A stretch of DNA of 64,000 nucleotides from Rhodobacteraceae bacterium (ex Bugula neritina AB1). GTDB taxonomy: Bacteria; Pseudomonadota; Alphaproteobacteria; Rhodobacterales; Rhodobacteraceae. A model generated the notes under the pieces. That model was not told the DNA's origin and searched no databases. It saw only the letters and a list, made by a program, of their open reading frames with translations. Positions 54,711 to 63,047 of this stretch are shown in pieces; the stretch's first letter is position 1; each line of letters begins with the position of its first letter. Location: assembly GCA_001730095.1 (NCBI GenBank), contig MDLF01000085.1, positions 158,600 through 222,599 of the forward strand, given 5' to 3'. Position numbers and translations under genes: made by a program.

Positions 54711-56471
54711 ATGAAAAAACTGTTTGCCGCTCTGGCCCTGCCGCTGATTGCGCTGGCCATTGCGTTCACGGCGCCTGTTGCGGCGCAAAGCAGCCGCGAT
54801 GGCGTCTGGATCCAGATCGCTGCCCGCCCCTCTTTGACGCAGGCCGAAGCAGAAGCCCGCAGCTTCGCCACCCGCCTGCCCGATGTGTCGGGCTTTGCGC
54901 TTGGCGGCGGCTGGTACGGCGTGGTTCTGGGCCCCTACACCCGCGCGGACGCCGAACGGGTGCTGCAGGTCTACCGCGCCGAAGGCCAGATCCCGCGTGA
55001 CAGCTTCATTGCATTCCAGCGCAACCTGCGCAGTCAGTTCTACCCGGTTGCCGCAGAAGCTGCCCCGTCTGCTGTTCCTGCGCCGGTCCCGGCGGCCCCC
55101 GCCACGCCAGAATCGCAGCCGCAGACAGCTGTGCAGACAGCCCTGCCGGATGAGACCCCGGCCCAGGCCCGCCGCAGCGAGCGCGAGCTCAGCCGCGAAC
55201 AGCGCATGGAGCTGCAGGTCGCGCTGAAGGCCGCTGGCTTTTACACCTCCAGCATCGACGGCGCCTTTGGCCGCGGCACCCGACGCTCAATGAGCGACTG
55301 GCAGGCCGCCCGCGGCTTTGAGCCGACCGGGGTGCTGACCACCGCCCAGCGCCAGGTGCTGATGGATGAATACAACGCGCCACTGATCTCTGTCGGCATG
55401 GCGCGGGTGGAGGATACCAAGGCAGGCATTGCTCTGCAGATCCCGGCCGGCGAAGTGGGGTTTGACCGCTATGAATCGCCCTTTGCCCATTACACCAGCA
55501 CGGGAGATCTGGGCGCCCAGCTGCTGCTGATCAGCCAGCCGGGCGACAAGCGCACCCTGTTTGGCCTCTATGACATCCTGCAAACGCTGGAGATCGTGCC
55601 GCTGGAAGGCCCGCGTGAGCGTGGCTCTGACAGTTTCACCATCGAAGGCCGCAGCAGCAAGACCGTCTCCTTCACCCAGGCAAGCCTGAAAAACGGCGAG
55701 ATCAAGGGCTTCACCCTGATCTGGCCCGCAGGCGACGAGGACCGCCGCACCCGCGTGCTGGCCGCCATACAATCCAGCTTCAGCCGTCTCGAGGGCGTGC
55801 TGGACCCGGCTGCAGGCGGCGATGCGGTGCAAAGCATCGACCTGGTCTCCGGTCTGGAAATCCGCAAGCCGAAACTGTCGCGCACCGGTTTCTTTGTAGA
55901 CGGCAGCGGCAGCGTCCTGACCACCTCCGATGTGGTGGCCGGCTGCACACGGATCACTCTGGATCACGGCTATCAGGCTGATATTGCGGCCAACAACTCC
56001 GCCGAGGGCATCGCCGTTCTGAAACCGGCAGAGGCACTGGCGCCAGCCGCCGTGGCGGGCCTCAGCACCGCCTCGCCGCGCCTGCAGTCCGAAGTCGCGG
56101 TCTCCGGCTTCTCCTATGAGGGCGTGCTCGGCGCCCCCAGCCTCACCTGGGGCCGGATCGCTGATGTCAAAAGCCTGGATGGCGACACCAGGGTGGCGCG
56201 CCTGGATCTGGCTGCCCAGCCCGGCGATGCGGGCGGTCCGGTTCTGGATGCAACCGGTGCCGTTCTGGGCATGCTGCTGCCGCAGAAGAGCGGTGGCAAA
56301 CAGCTGCCGGAAGGCGTCAGCTTTGCTGCCAATGCCGAGGCAATCCGCAGCGCTCTGGACGCAGCCGGCGTGGCCCCCGCGGCCCAGCCGGCGGCGGCTG
56401 GCAGCCTGCCCAATGCGGCAATGACCCGGCTCGCCTCCAGCATGACCGTTCTGGTCAGCTGCTGGGAGTAA
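54711..56471 (+). CDS. Secreted SPOR-like/peptidoglycan-binding protein with pseudo-protease domain
   Basis: A 586-residue protein with a signal peptide (to about 25, cleaved near VAAQ). Residues 28-105 resemble a SPOR domain, a Pro/Ala linker follows, and 160-225 is a PG_binding_1 domain (MELQVALKAAGFYTSSIDGA). Residues 385-560 have a trypsin-like fold, but LTTSDVV replaces the His motif, EGIAVLK the Asp motif, and GDAGGP the GDSGGP nucleophile motif. It is therefore probably a catalytically dead, wall-associated scaffold or sensor. A strong terminator follows. Confidence 0.75.
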   Translation: MKKLFAALALPLIALAIAFTAPVAAQSSRDGVWIQIAARPSLTQAEAEARSFATRLPDVSGFALGGGWYGVVLGPYTRADAERVLQVYRAEGQIPRDSFIAFQRNLRSQFYPVAAEAAPSAVPAPVPAAPATPESQPQTAVQTALPDETPAQARRSERELSREQRMELQVALKAAGFYTSSIDGAFGRGTRRSMSDWQAARGFEPTGVLTTAQRQVLMDEYNAPLISVGMARVEDTKAGIALQIPAGEVGFDRYESPFAHYTSTGDLGAQLLLISQPGDKRTLFGLYDILQTLEIVPLEGPRERGSDSFTIEGRSSKTVSFTQASLKNGEIKGFTLIWPAGDEDRRTRVLAAIQSSFSRLEGVLDPAAGGDAVQSIDLVSGLEIRKPKLSRTGFFVDGSGSVLTTSDVVAGCTRITLDHGYQADIAANNSAEGIAVLKPAEALAPAAVAGLSTASPRLQSEVAVSGFSYEGVLGAPSLTWGRIADVKSLDGDTRVARLDLAAQPGDAGGPVLDATGAVLGMLLPQKSGGKQLPEGVSFAANAEAIRSALDAAGVAPAAQPAAAGSLPNAAMTRLASSMTVLVSCWE

Positions 56472-56509
56472 CCTATCCGGCCGCAACTGACCCGCGGTCC
56501 TGAAACATC

Positions 56510-56542
56510 AAAAGCCGGCGCGGTTCCCGCGCCGGCTTTTTT
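56510..56542 (+). terminator. Intrinsic terminator after the pseudo-protease gene
   Basis: AAAAGCCGGCGCGG and CCGCGCCGGCTTTT form a 10-bp G/C stem plus four A-T pairs around TTC, ending in six T. Confidence 0.92.
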
Positions 56543-56595
56543 GTGAACAGCTGCGGCAGGCTGCCGTTTGGCCTATCCAAAGGCTCCCGCCCGGC

Positions 56596-56690
56596 TCCGG
56601 GCCTTCACAGGCCCTCAGCCCGTTGGGCATGGCACCGTGCCCGGGGCACGGTGCCGCGCCGCGCATCGCGCGGCGCCCGGCCCAAGGCCG
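56596..56690. repeat. Multibranch hairpin element
   Basis: An outer stem TTGGGC (56623-56628) with GCCCAA (56680-56685) encloses two hairpins: GGCACCGTGCC/GGCACGGTGCC (56631-56655) and GCGCCGCGC/GCGCGGCGC around ATC (56656-56676). A small GGGCC/GGCCC hairpin precedes it. It lies in a 236-base non-coding gap between converging genes. Confidence 0.6.
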
Positions 56691-56778
56691 CCAAGGGAGC
56701 TGGCACAGCCAGGTTTCTGCGTGCGCGGGAGCAACCCCTGAATTCCGGTCTAAGTTTCAGCCTTTGCTGCCGCCAAGG

Positions 56779-57420
56779 TCAGTAGGGATGAATACGGCCA
56801 TCCCAGGTGTGGAAGCACCCGGAGGTGTCCAGGGACAGAATGTCAAACTCATTGATCAGCCCGGCCACCGACTCCTGCACCGTGATCTCACCCTCGTAAC
56901 CGCCCATATCGGTCTGCACCCAGCCCGGATGGTAGATCCCCACGGCGATGCCCTCTGGCTGCAGGTCAGTGGCCAGATTGCGCCCGATGTTCAGCGCCGC
57001 GGCTTTGGACGCCCGATAGGCATAACTGCCACCCGGCGCCTGCGAATGGCTGGCCATCTGCGACGACAGGATGGCGATCTTGGGATTGTCCGCCAGCCGC
57101 AGGTTCGGCAGCATCGCCTGTGCGGTCAGAAACACGCCAGTCACATTGGCCGCCAGCGTCTTGGCCCAGACCTCGGCCGAGTAATCCTCTAGCCCCATTG
57201 CCTTGTCGATATAGACGCCGGCATTGCAGACCAGCAAATCCACCGCGCGCCCCTTGATCTGGGCCGCAAACCGCGCCTGCTGGCCAGGGTCCGAGACATC
57301 CAGTTTGACGCCGGAGGAATGGTCGCGCGAGGTTCCGGTCACCTCATGGCCCGCGGCCTGCAGCTGTTTCACCAGCTCCTTGCCGATACCGCGGCTGGTT
57401 CCCGTTACAACTGCATGCAT
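56779..57420 (-). CDS. Short-chain dehydrogenase/reductase
   Basis: A 213-residue SDR. The cofactor loop is VVTGTSRGIGKEL (about 4-16), then LVCNAGVYID, the catalytic Ser in AILSSQMASHS and the YAYRASKAAAL motif with Tyr and Lys. An HPGWVQTDMGG segment follows. The C-terminus is shorter than in most SDRs, as in CsgA/sniffer-like subfamilies. The substrate is unknown. It lies 31 bases downstream of the DUF1178 gene on the same strand, so they may form an operon. Confidence 0.88.
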   Translation of the reverse strand: MHAVVTGTSRGIGKELVKQLQAAGHEVTGTSRDHSSGVKLDVSDPGQQARFAAQIKGRAVDLLVCNAGVYIDKAMGLEDYSAEVWAKTLAANVTGVFLTAQAMLPNLRLADNPKIAILSSQMASHSQAPGGSYAYRASKAAALNIGRNLATDLQPEGIAVGIYHPGWVQTDMGGYEGEITVQESVAGLINEFDILSLDTSGCFHTWDGRIHPY

Positions 57421-57451
57421 TCTGCACTGCCCTTCAATGATTGGTTCTGCC

Positions 57452-57985
57452 TCAATTTGATTTCCGGCCCGGACGGAAGGGCAGCGGCATCACCGGCACA
57501 CCCTCCTCAATCAGCTCCCGCGCGTCTTCCAGCTTTGCCTCGCCGTGGATCGCCCGCTCTGGCGCCTCGCCCAGATGCATGGCCCGGGCTTCCTTCACAA
57601 AGCTGTCGCCGACATAGTCCGAGTTTTCCTCGACCTTCTTGCGCAGCTCGCTCAGCGCCTTTTCAACCTCTCCCGAGGGGCGGCTGAGCATGCCCGGGCT
57701 GGTAAGGGCAGAGGCTGCAGGCGCCGGTGCCCCAGGGACCGGTGCCGCTGTAGACCGGTCCGCCGCAGAGTGATCTGGGGCCGTCCGCTCCGGCTCGCCG
57801 ACTGCCGACACCGCCTTGCGTCCAGGGCGCACCCGCGGCGCCATGATTGCCTTTTCTACATCGGTGCCGCCGCATAGGGCACAGGACACCATCCCGGCTG
57901 CCGCCAGCTTGTCAAAAGCCGCCGCCGACTGGAACCAGCTGTCGAACTCATGGCCGGCCGCGCATTTGAGGCTGTATTGAATCAT
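57452..57985 (-). CDS. DUF1178 family protein
   Basis: A 177-residue protein. It starts MIQYSLKCAAGHEFDSWFQS, then has a CALCGG pair, giving a probable zinc ribbon (C8 and the C-x-x-C). The middle is a variable Pro/Ala linker (80-110), and the C-terminal domain has ALSELRKKVEENSDYVGDSF and GEAPERAIHGEAKLEDAREL, conserved in DUF1178. Its function is unknown. It is predicted to be cytosolic. Confidence 0.88.
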   Translation of the reverse strand: MIQYSLKCAAGHEFDSWFQSAAAFDKLAAAGMVSCALCGGTDVEKAIMAPRVRPGRKAVSAVGEPERTAPDHSAADRSTAAPVPGAPAPAASALTSPGMLSRPSGEVEKALSELRKKVEENSDYVGDSFVKEARAMHLGEAPERAIHGEAKLEDARELIEEGVPVMPLPFRPGRKSN

Positions 57986-58063
57986 GTCTTTCCTCTTAGC
58001 AGGAAAAGCTGATTAAATCTGCCTGTCCGCCAAGCGCAAGAGGTCTCTGTGTCACCTGTGCCG

Positions 58064-58837
58064 CTACCGCGCGGCCTTTGGTGCCTTCAGCCGCATCCGC
58101 AGCCGGGCGATCAGCTCCTGCTGCGGCACATCTGCCTCCACCGCAAGGCGCCGCAGTCCGAAATGCACATGCGCCATTTCCCGGTAGTAGCCCGCAAAGA
58201 CATAGTTGATGGTGGCCCCGGCCACAGCCCCCGCAACCGGCACCGCCTGCGCCGCCAGTTTCTGTCCCAGAACCGCACCCAGCTTGGGTGCCACCTGGGC
58301 AATCAGCTTGTGCAGGGCGCCGGGCAGCCCCAGCCGGGCAGAGACAAAGCCCAGATCCGCCCCGTCATCCTCTGCCAGCGGCCCCGCCGTGGCAAAGACT
58401 TGGATGCAGTCAAAAGTCACGTTCTCCGAGTCCGGGTCAAAGCCCTCCGCCGCCGCGGCGCTCTGAATGCTACGCAGCAGAAAGGCTGTTGTTGCGGGCA
58501 GCTCTACCAAGGCGCCGGGCAGCCCGGCTGCGCCCCCCGCAGCACCCATGGCCGCGCTCACCAGCCTGTCAACGCCGGGTTTCTGATCCGGCACCAGGCG
58601 GCGCGACCGGCTGGCGCCCTTCATGGCCGCCCGCAAGGCAGTCTCCGTGGCGCCGGTCAGCCCGGCCCGCAGCGGCTCTGGCAGCCGCTCCAGCAGGCTC
58701 TCGCCGCTGCCACCCAGCCGGTTCAACAACTCCACGCCAGCGCCGCCCGCCCCCCGGTAGCGCGCCGCAAGCGCATCCAGCTCCGCCTCGATCTCTTGCG
58801 GGGTATAGGCCCGCGCCTTTGTCAGAAACTCTGCCAC
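58064..58837 (-). CDS. EcsC family protein
   Basis: About 257 residues. It has the EcsC domain pattern: VDRLVSAAMGAAGGAAGLPG, LPATTAFLLRSIQSAA, VTFDCIQVFATAGP and a hydrophobic AQAVPVAGAVAGATINYVFA stretch that probably contacts the membrane. EcsC proteins are poorly characterised. The GTG at 58837 has GAGGAG about 6 bases before it and is preferred over ATG 58858, which has no visible ribosome site; a much longer open frame runs to 59188 but overlaps the next gene. Confidence 0.78.
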   Translation of the reverse strand: MAEFLTKARAYTPQEIEAELDALAARYRGAGGAGVELLNRLGGSGESLLERLPEPLRAGLTGATETALRAAMKGASRSRRLVPDQKPGVDRLVSAAMGAAGGAAGLPGALVELPATTAFLLRSIQSAAAAEGFDPDSENVTFDCIQVFATAGPLAEDDGADLGFVSARLGLPGALHKLIAQVAPKLGAVLGQKLAAQAVPVAGAVAGATINYVFAGYYREMAHVHFGLRRLAVEADVPQQELIARLRMRLKAPKAAR

Positions 58838-58884
58838 ATGTGTCTCCTCTGCCCTCATAAAGATCGGCAGGGAGCCGCCTGATT

Positions 58885-59373
58885 TCAAGCCTGCCAGCGG
58901 CTGACCCGGCCCTGGATGCCCTGCCAGGCACCCGCCTGCAGCGCCAGCCCCAGCACCCGCTCCGGGTTGGTGGGCGGCGGCATTTCGACCCCTTCCAGCC
59001 GGGTAAAGCCGAAGCGCTGGTAATAGGGGGCATCGCCCACCAGCATCACCCTGCCCCAGCCGGTTTCCTCTGCCTTGGCGAGACTGTCGCGAATCAAAGA
59101 TCCGCCCAGCCCTTCGCCCTGGCGGGTCGGATGCACCGCCACCGGCCCCAGCAGCAGCGCAGGTGCTGCGCCAATCAGAACCGGCCAATAGCGGATCGCT
59201 GCCGCCAGAATGCCATCGCTGTCGCGCGCAACCTCGCTCAGGCTTGCAACCGGCGGCACACCATCACGCAGACGGTAGGACGACAGCGCCTCGCGCCCGG
59301 GCGCAAAGCACAGGTCATAAAGCGCCTCAACCTCCCACCGGTCGTCCGGCTGTTCTGCCCTCAACTCGATCAC
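58885..59373 (-). CDS. GNAT family N-acetyltransferase
   Basis: A 162-residue acetyltransferase. The acetyl-CoA motif is LGPVAVHPTRQGEGLGGSLI (about 77-96), followed by GWGRVMLVGDAPYYQRFGF, as in YhbS-like GNAT enzymes. The start is taken as GTG 59373 (VIELRAEQ) with GGAGG upstream; the open frame extends to 59424 without family sequence. The acceptor substrate is unknown. Confidence 0.85.
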   Translation of the reverse strand: MIELRAEQPDDRWEVEALYDLCFAPGREALSSYRLRDGVPPVASLSEVARDSDGILAAAIRYWPVLIGAAPALLLGPVAVHPTRQGEGLGGSLIRDSLAKAEETGWGRVMLVGDAPYYQRFGFTRLEGVEMPPPTNPERVLGLALQAGAWQGIQGRVSRWQA

Positions 59374-59471
59374 GCCGCCCCTGCCTCCGCATTCTTCCTT
59401 GCAGGCTGGCGTTTGGCCTAGCATGCGCGTAAGCCTTGGGCAAACATCTATGAACTGCGCAGGAAACAGAA

Positions 59472-60077
59472 ATGTTCTACCGCCCCGAGGACGGCCACGG
59501 CCTGCCCCACAATCCGTTCAACGCCATCGTCACCCCCCGGCCCATCGGCTGGATCTCCACCCGGTCCGCCGACGGGGTGAACAACCTGGCCCCCTATTCG
59601 TTTTTCAACGCGGTGGCCTATACGCCGCCGCAGGTGATGTTTGCTTCCACCAGCAGCAAACCGGATCAGGCAGGCACCAAGGATTCGGTCGCCAATATCG
59701 AAGCCACCGGCGTCTTTTGCGTCAACGTGGTGTCCTACGCGCTGCGCGACGCGATGAACGCAAGCTCTGCCGCCCTGCCCAAAGACGTGGATGAGTTCAC
59801 CCATGCAGGCCTTGAGGTCGCAGACTGCAAAACCATCGCCTGCGCCCGTGTGGCCGCCGCGCCTGCAGCCCTTGAATGCAAGCTGACGCAGATCGTCACC
59901 CTGCCGGGCGAAGCCAACAAGGTGGTGTTCGGCGAGGTGACAGGCGTGCATCTGCGCGATGACTGCCTGAAAGAGGGCACCTTTGACGTCACCACCTTCC
60001 AGCCGCTGGCCCGCCTCGGCTACCGTGACTATTCCGTGGTGCGCGACCTGTTCCCGCTCACCCGCCCCGGTGAATGA
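59472..60077 (+). CDS. Flavin reductase family protein
   Basis: A 201-residue FMN-binding split-barrel protein. Segments NPFNAIVTPRPIGWISTRSA, NLAPYSFFNAVAYTPPQVMF and CVNVVSYALRDAMNASS are typical of the flavin reductase-like/DIM6 family, which uses NAD(P)H to reduce FMN or acts as a small oxidoreductase. The stop overlaps the following ATG in an ATGA, so it is translationally linked to the acetyltransferase gene. Confidence 0.88.
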   Translation: MFYRPEDGHGLPHNPFNAIVTPRPIGWISTRSADGVNNLAPYSFFNAVAYTPPQVMFASTSSKPDQAGTKDSVANIEATGVFCVNVVSYALRDAMNASSAALPKDVDEFTHAGLEVADCKTIACARVAAAPAALECKLTQIVTLPGEANKVVFGEVTGVHLRDDCLKEGTFDVTTFQPLARLGYRDYSVVRDLFPLTRPGE

Positions 60078-60727
60078 GGCCCGCCATGCCGCTTCCTGAT
60101 CCCCGCAAGCGCAACCCGATCATCCTGCCCGATGGCACGCCCCACGCGGGCACCGTCATGCTGTCCCAGGTTCTGGATCACCCCAATATCCAGGCAGGCG
60201 ATTATTCCTATGCTTCAGATTTCCAGGTGCCGGAAAACTGGGCCCAGCACCTGGCCCCATACCTGTTCCCCGGCGCCCGCGAACGGCTGCTGATCGGCTG
60301 TTTCTGCCAGATTGCCCATGGGGTGCGCTTTATCACCTCCTCGGCCAATCACGCCCAGGATGGGCTCAGCTGCTATCCTTTCCCGGTGTTTGACCCGGCC
60401 CAGATGGCAGGCTACCAGCCAGATACCCGCGACACGGTGATCGGCAACGACGTCTGGATCGGCTACGGCGCCCTGATCCTGCCCGGCGCCCGCATCGGCG
60501 ACGGCGCCATCATCGGCGCTGGCGCCGTGGTGCGCGGCTCCATCCCGCCCTATGCCATCGTCACCGGCAACCCGGGCGCGGTGCAAAGCTTCCGCTTCCC
60601 GAAACCCCAGATCGCCCGCCTTCTCAGCCTCAAATGGTGGGACTGGCCAGCCGAGCTGCTGACTCGCGCCGAACCCGCCCTCCTCGCGGGGGACCTCGAC
60701 ATGCTGGAAACCCTCGCCCCCGACTGA
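60074..60727 (+). CDS. CatB-related O-acetyltransferase
   Basis: A 217-residue left-handed beta-helix acyltransferase of the Vat/CatB type. Hexapeptide repeats run through LLIGCFCQIAHGVRFITSSA with the catalytic His in SSANHAQDG, then TVIGNDVWIGYGALILPGAR and IGDGAIIGAGAVVRGSIPPY. Such enzymes acetylate streptogramins, chloramphenicol or unknown alcohols; no resistance role is shown here. ATG 60074 couples it to the preceding gene; ATG 60086 is an alternative. Confidence 0.85.
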   Translation: MRPAMPLPDPRKRNPIILPDGTPHAGTVMLSQVLDHPNIQAGDYSYASDFQVPENWAQHLAPYLFPGARERLLIGCFCQIAHGVRFITSSANHAQDGLSCYPFPVFDPAQMAGYQPDTRDTVIGNDVWIGYGALILPGARIGDGAIIGAGAVVRGSIPPYAIVTGNPGAVQSFRFPKPQIARLLSLKWWDWPAELLTRAEPALLAGDLDMLETLAPD

Positions 60728-60780
60728 CCTTGCCCCCATGCCCTTGCTGGTATGGCGGGCCCCAAGCCCCCTCAAACAAG

Positions 60781-60812
60781 AAAGCCCGCAGTCCTCAGAA
60801 CTGCGGGCTTTT
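60781..60812. terminator. Bidirectional terminator
   Basis: AAAGCCCGCAGT and ACTGCGGGCTTTT form a perfect stem around CCTCAGA, with T-runs available on both strands, between converging CatB-like and SulP genes. Confidence 0.88.
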
Positions 60813-60832
60813 CCTTTTGCACTCCGAACCGC

Positions 60833-62476
60833 TCAGTGGCCGCCCAGGACCCCGGTCTTGACCGAGTAATCCACCGCGATCTCATATTCAGGGTCGTCAT
60901 CGCTGTCGACCATCAGGTGGCCCGCTTTGGCCAGCAGCTGGTGGCAGTCGCGGCTCAGGTGCCGCAGAACCACTTTCTTACCCTCGGCCTCATACTTCCC
61001 GGCAAGCGATTCAACCGCCTGCAATGCCGACTGATCCACCACCCGGCTGCGCGCAAAATCGACAATCACATGATCCGGGTCGCCTGCCACATCAAACAGC
61101 TCGATGAACCCGTCGGTGGAGCCAAAGAACAGCGGCCCCTCGATCTCATAGACCTTGGCGCCCTTGTCGCTTTCGGACTCGCGGGTATAGGCGTGAATGC
61201 GGCGCGCGTTGTTCCAGGCATAGGCCAGCGCCGAGACAATGACACCGACAACCACAGCAATCGCCAGGTCGGTCATCACGGTCACCACCGTCACCAGCAC
61301 GATCACAAAGGCGTCCATCATCGGCACTTTGGTCATGATCTTCAGGCTGTTCCAGGCGAAGGTGCCGATCACCACCATGAACATCACGCCCACCAGCGCC
61401 GCCAGCGGGATCTGCTCAATCAGCGGCGAGGCCGCCACGATGAACAGCAAAAGGAACAGCGCTGCAGTAATCCCCGCAATCCGCGTCCGTCCGCCGGATT
61501 TCACATTGATCATCGACTGGCCGATCATCGCACAGCCGCCCATGCCGCCAAAGAAGCCGGTGACCACATTCGATGCGCCCTGCGCAATGCATTCCTGGCT
61601 AGCCCCGCCGCGCTTGCCGGTGATCTCACCAACCAGGTTCAGGGTCAGCAGGCTCTCGATCAGGCCGATGGCCGCCAGAATGACCGCATAGGGCAGGATG
61701 ATCCACAGGGTCTCCAGCGTGAAGGGCGCAAGCGCCGTGCCATAAAGCCCCTCACCGCTGCCAAACGGGTTGTGGAACGCCGGGAAACCGCCCTTGATCG
61801 AGGCCATATCGCCCACGGTCGGCACGTCAATGTTCAGCGCAATGACCAGAACCGCCACAACGCCGATCCCCGCCAGCGGCGCCGGGATAACGGATGTGAT
61901 CTTTGGCATCCCCCAGATGATCAGCATGGTGAGGCCAACCAGTCCCAGCATCATATAAAGCTGCATCCCGCCCAGCCATTCTTCGCCACCAGAACCCGGC
62001 ACCTTGAACTGGGTCAGCTGCGCCAGGAAAATCACGATCGCCAGACCGTTCACAAAGCCCAGCATCACCGGATGCGGCACCAGCCGGATGAACTTGCCCC
62101 AATGCATGACGCCCGCGATGATCTGCAGAATGCCCATCAGAACCACAGTGGCAAAGAGATATTCCACCCCATGCTGCGCCACCAGCGCCACCATCACCAC
62201 CGCCAGGGCCCCCGTCGCGCCGGAGATCATCCCGGGCCGGCCGCCGAACACTGCAGTGATCAGCCCCACCATAAAGGCCGCATAAAGCCCCACCAGCGGA
62301 TGCACCCCGGCAACAAAGGCAAAGGCAACGGCCTCTGGCACCAGCGCCAGCGCCACAGTAAGGCCCGACAGCAATTCGGTGCGCACGCGGCCCACGGTAA
62401 AGCCCTCGTCCTGCATGATCGAAAGATTGGGCGGGGAAATCTGCTTGGCCAGCAAAGCCATGGCTGCGCGTTTCAT
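60833..62476 (-). CDS. SulP family anion transporter
   Basis: A 547-residue transporter. About 12 membrane segments contain GLTVALALVPEAVAFAFVAG, GMISGATGALAVVM and the conserved GGMGGCAMIGQSMINVKSGG loop. A cytosolic STAS domain (about 440-540) has HVIVDFARSRVVDQSALQAV. SulP/SLC26 proteins carry sulfate, bicarbonate or dicarboxylates, usually with Na+ or H+; the substrate cannot be told. ATG 62476 is chosen; a palindrome AGGTATACCT stands directly before it where a ribosome site is expected. Confidence 0.9.
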   Translation of the reverse strand: MKRAAMALLAKQISPPNLSIMQDEGFTVGRVRTELLSGLTVALALVPEAVAFAFVAGVHPLVGLYAAFMVGLITAVFGGRPGMISGATGALAVVMVALVAQHGVEYLFATVVLMGILQIIAGVMHWGKFIRLVPHPVMLGFVNGLAIVIFLAQLTQFKVPGSGGEEWLGGMQLYMMLGLVGLTMLIIWGMPKITSVIPAPLAGIGVVAVLVIALNIDVPTVGDMASIKGGFPAFHNPFGSGEGLYGTALAPFTLETLWIILPYAVILAAIGLIESLLTLNLVGEITGKRGGASQECIAQGASNVVTGFFGGMGGCAMIGQSMINVKSGGRTRIAGITAALFLLLFIVAASPLIEQIPLAALVGVMFMVVIGTFAWNSLKIMTKVPMMDAFVIVLVTVVTVMTDLAIAVVVGVIVSALAYAWNNARRIHAYTRESESDKGAKVYEIEGPLFFGSTDGFIELFDVAGDPDHVIVDFARSRVVDQSALQAVESLAGKYEAEGKKVVLRHLSRDCHQLLAKAGHLMVDSDDDPEYEIAVDYSVKTGVLGGH

Positions 62477-62477
62477 A

Positions 62478-62487
62478 AGGTATACCT
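62478..62487. promoter_or_regulatory. Palindrome AGGTATACCT at the sulP start
   Basis: A perfect 10-base palindrome that ends two bases before the sulP ATG on the minus strand, covering the place of a Shine-Dalgarno site. Confidence 0.4.
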
Positions 62488-62847
62488 GTGCTCGGGAGGA
62501 AAGCTGTTGCGCCGCCCCTAGCGGAAATGCGCCTTTGGGGCAAGGGTGCGGCGCCGGGGAGTTCCTGTCGCGCGGCCAAATATAGCACCATCCGCCTGCC
62601 ATTCACCGCTTCAACCGCAGTGTGATCCTTGCAGAAATGAAAGGCGCGTTCCGCTTCACTGTCCGGCACGGGCAGGAGCAGAGGCACGGGTAACCGCAGG
62701 AACTCACCCGGCTGCCTGAAAGCTCCGATACAGCCCTTGCCGGTTTTCTGGTCCCTGGCAAAATCCGCGACCTTGTGAACGGACGCCCGCGCCATATCCC
62801 GCCCCCTCGCCTGTACGGCATTTCCCGGCGCAAATTGCCCCCGCTCG

Positions 62848-62873
62848 TTCATCTTTCTCCAAATACTCATGCC
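62848..62873. repeat. Dispersed intergenic repeat, partial copy 3
   Basis: TTCATCTTTC then CAAATACTCATGCC; the first half matches copies 1 and 2, while the CCGCCGGAGG end is missing. Confidence 0.5.
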
Positions 62874-63047
62874 CCGCTCCCGGCAGGCGGCTGTGCCCCC
62901 AAGAGAAGACCCCCCGCCCTCGCCGTGCCCGCCCGCTGTACAGCGGGTGCCAGGCGGCGCCCCCGTCACCCCCTGTTGAACACCCCGCCCTTGCCAAATC
63001 CGGCCCCGCTTGCGCATATCCTCATAGCAGCATCAGGAGGGCAAAAC

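Larger units (their letters stand above)
62477..63047. other. Non-coding region between sulP and mtnP
   Basis: About 570 bases separating divergent genes. It holds the palindrome at 62478-62487, a possible gene remnant on the minus strand (about 62580-62795), a partial copy of the dispersed repeat (62848-62873) and the promoters of sulP and mtnP. Confidence 0.5.

Noticed and set aside
60752..62521. Plus-strand open frame of 589 codons, His/Gln-rich
   Set aside because: Antisense to the SulP transporter gene.
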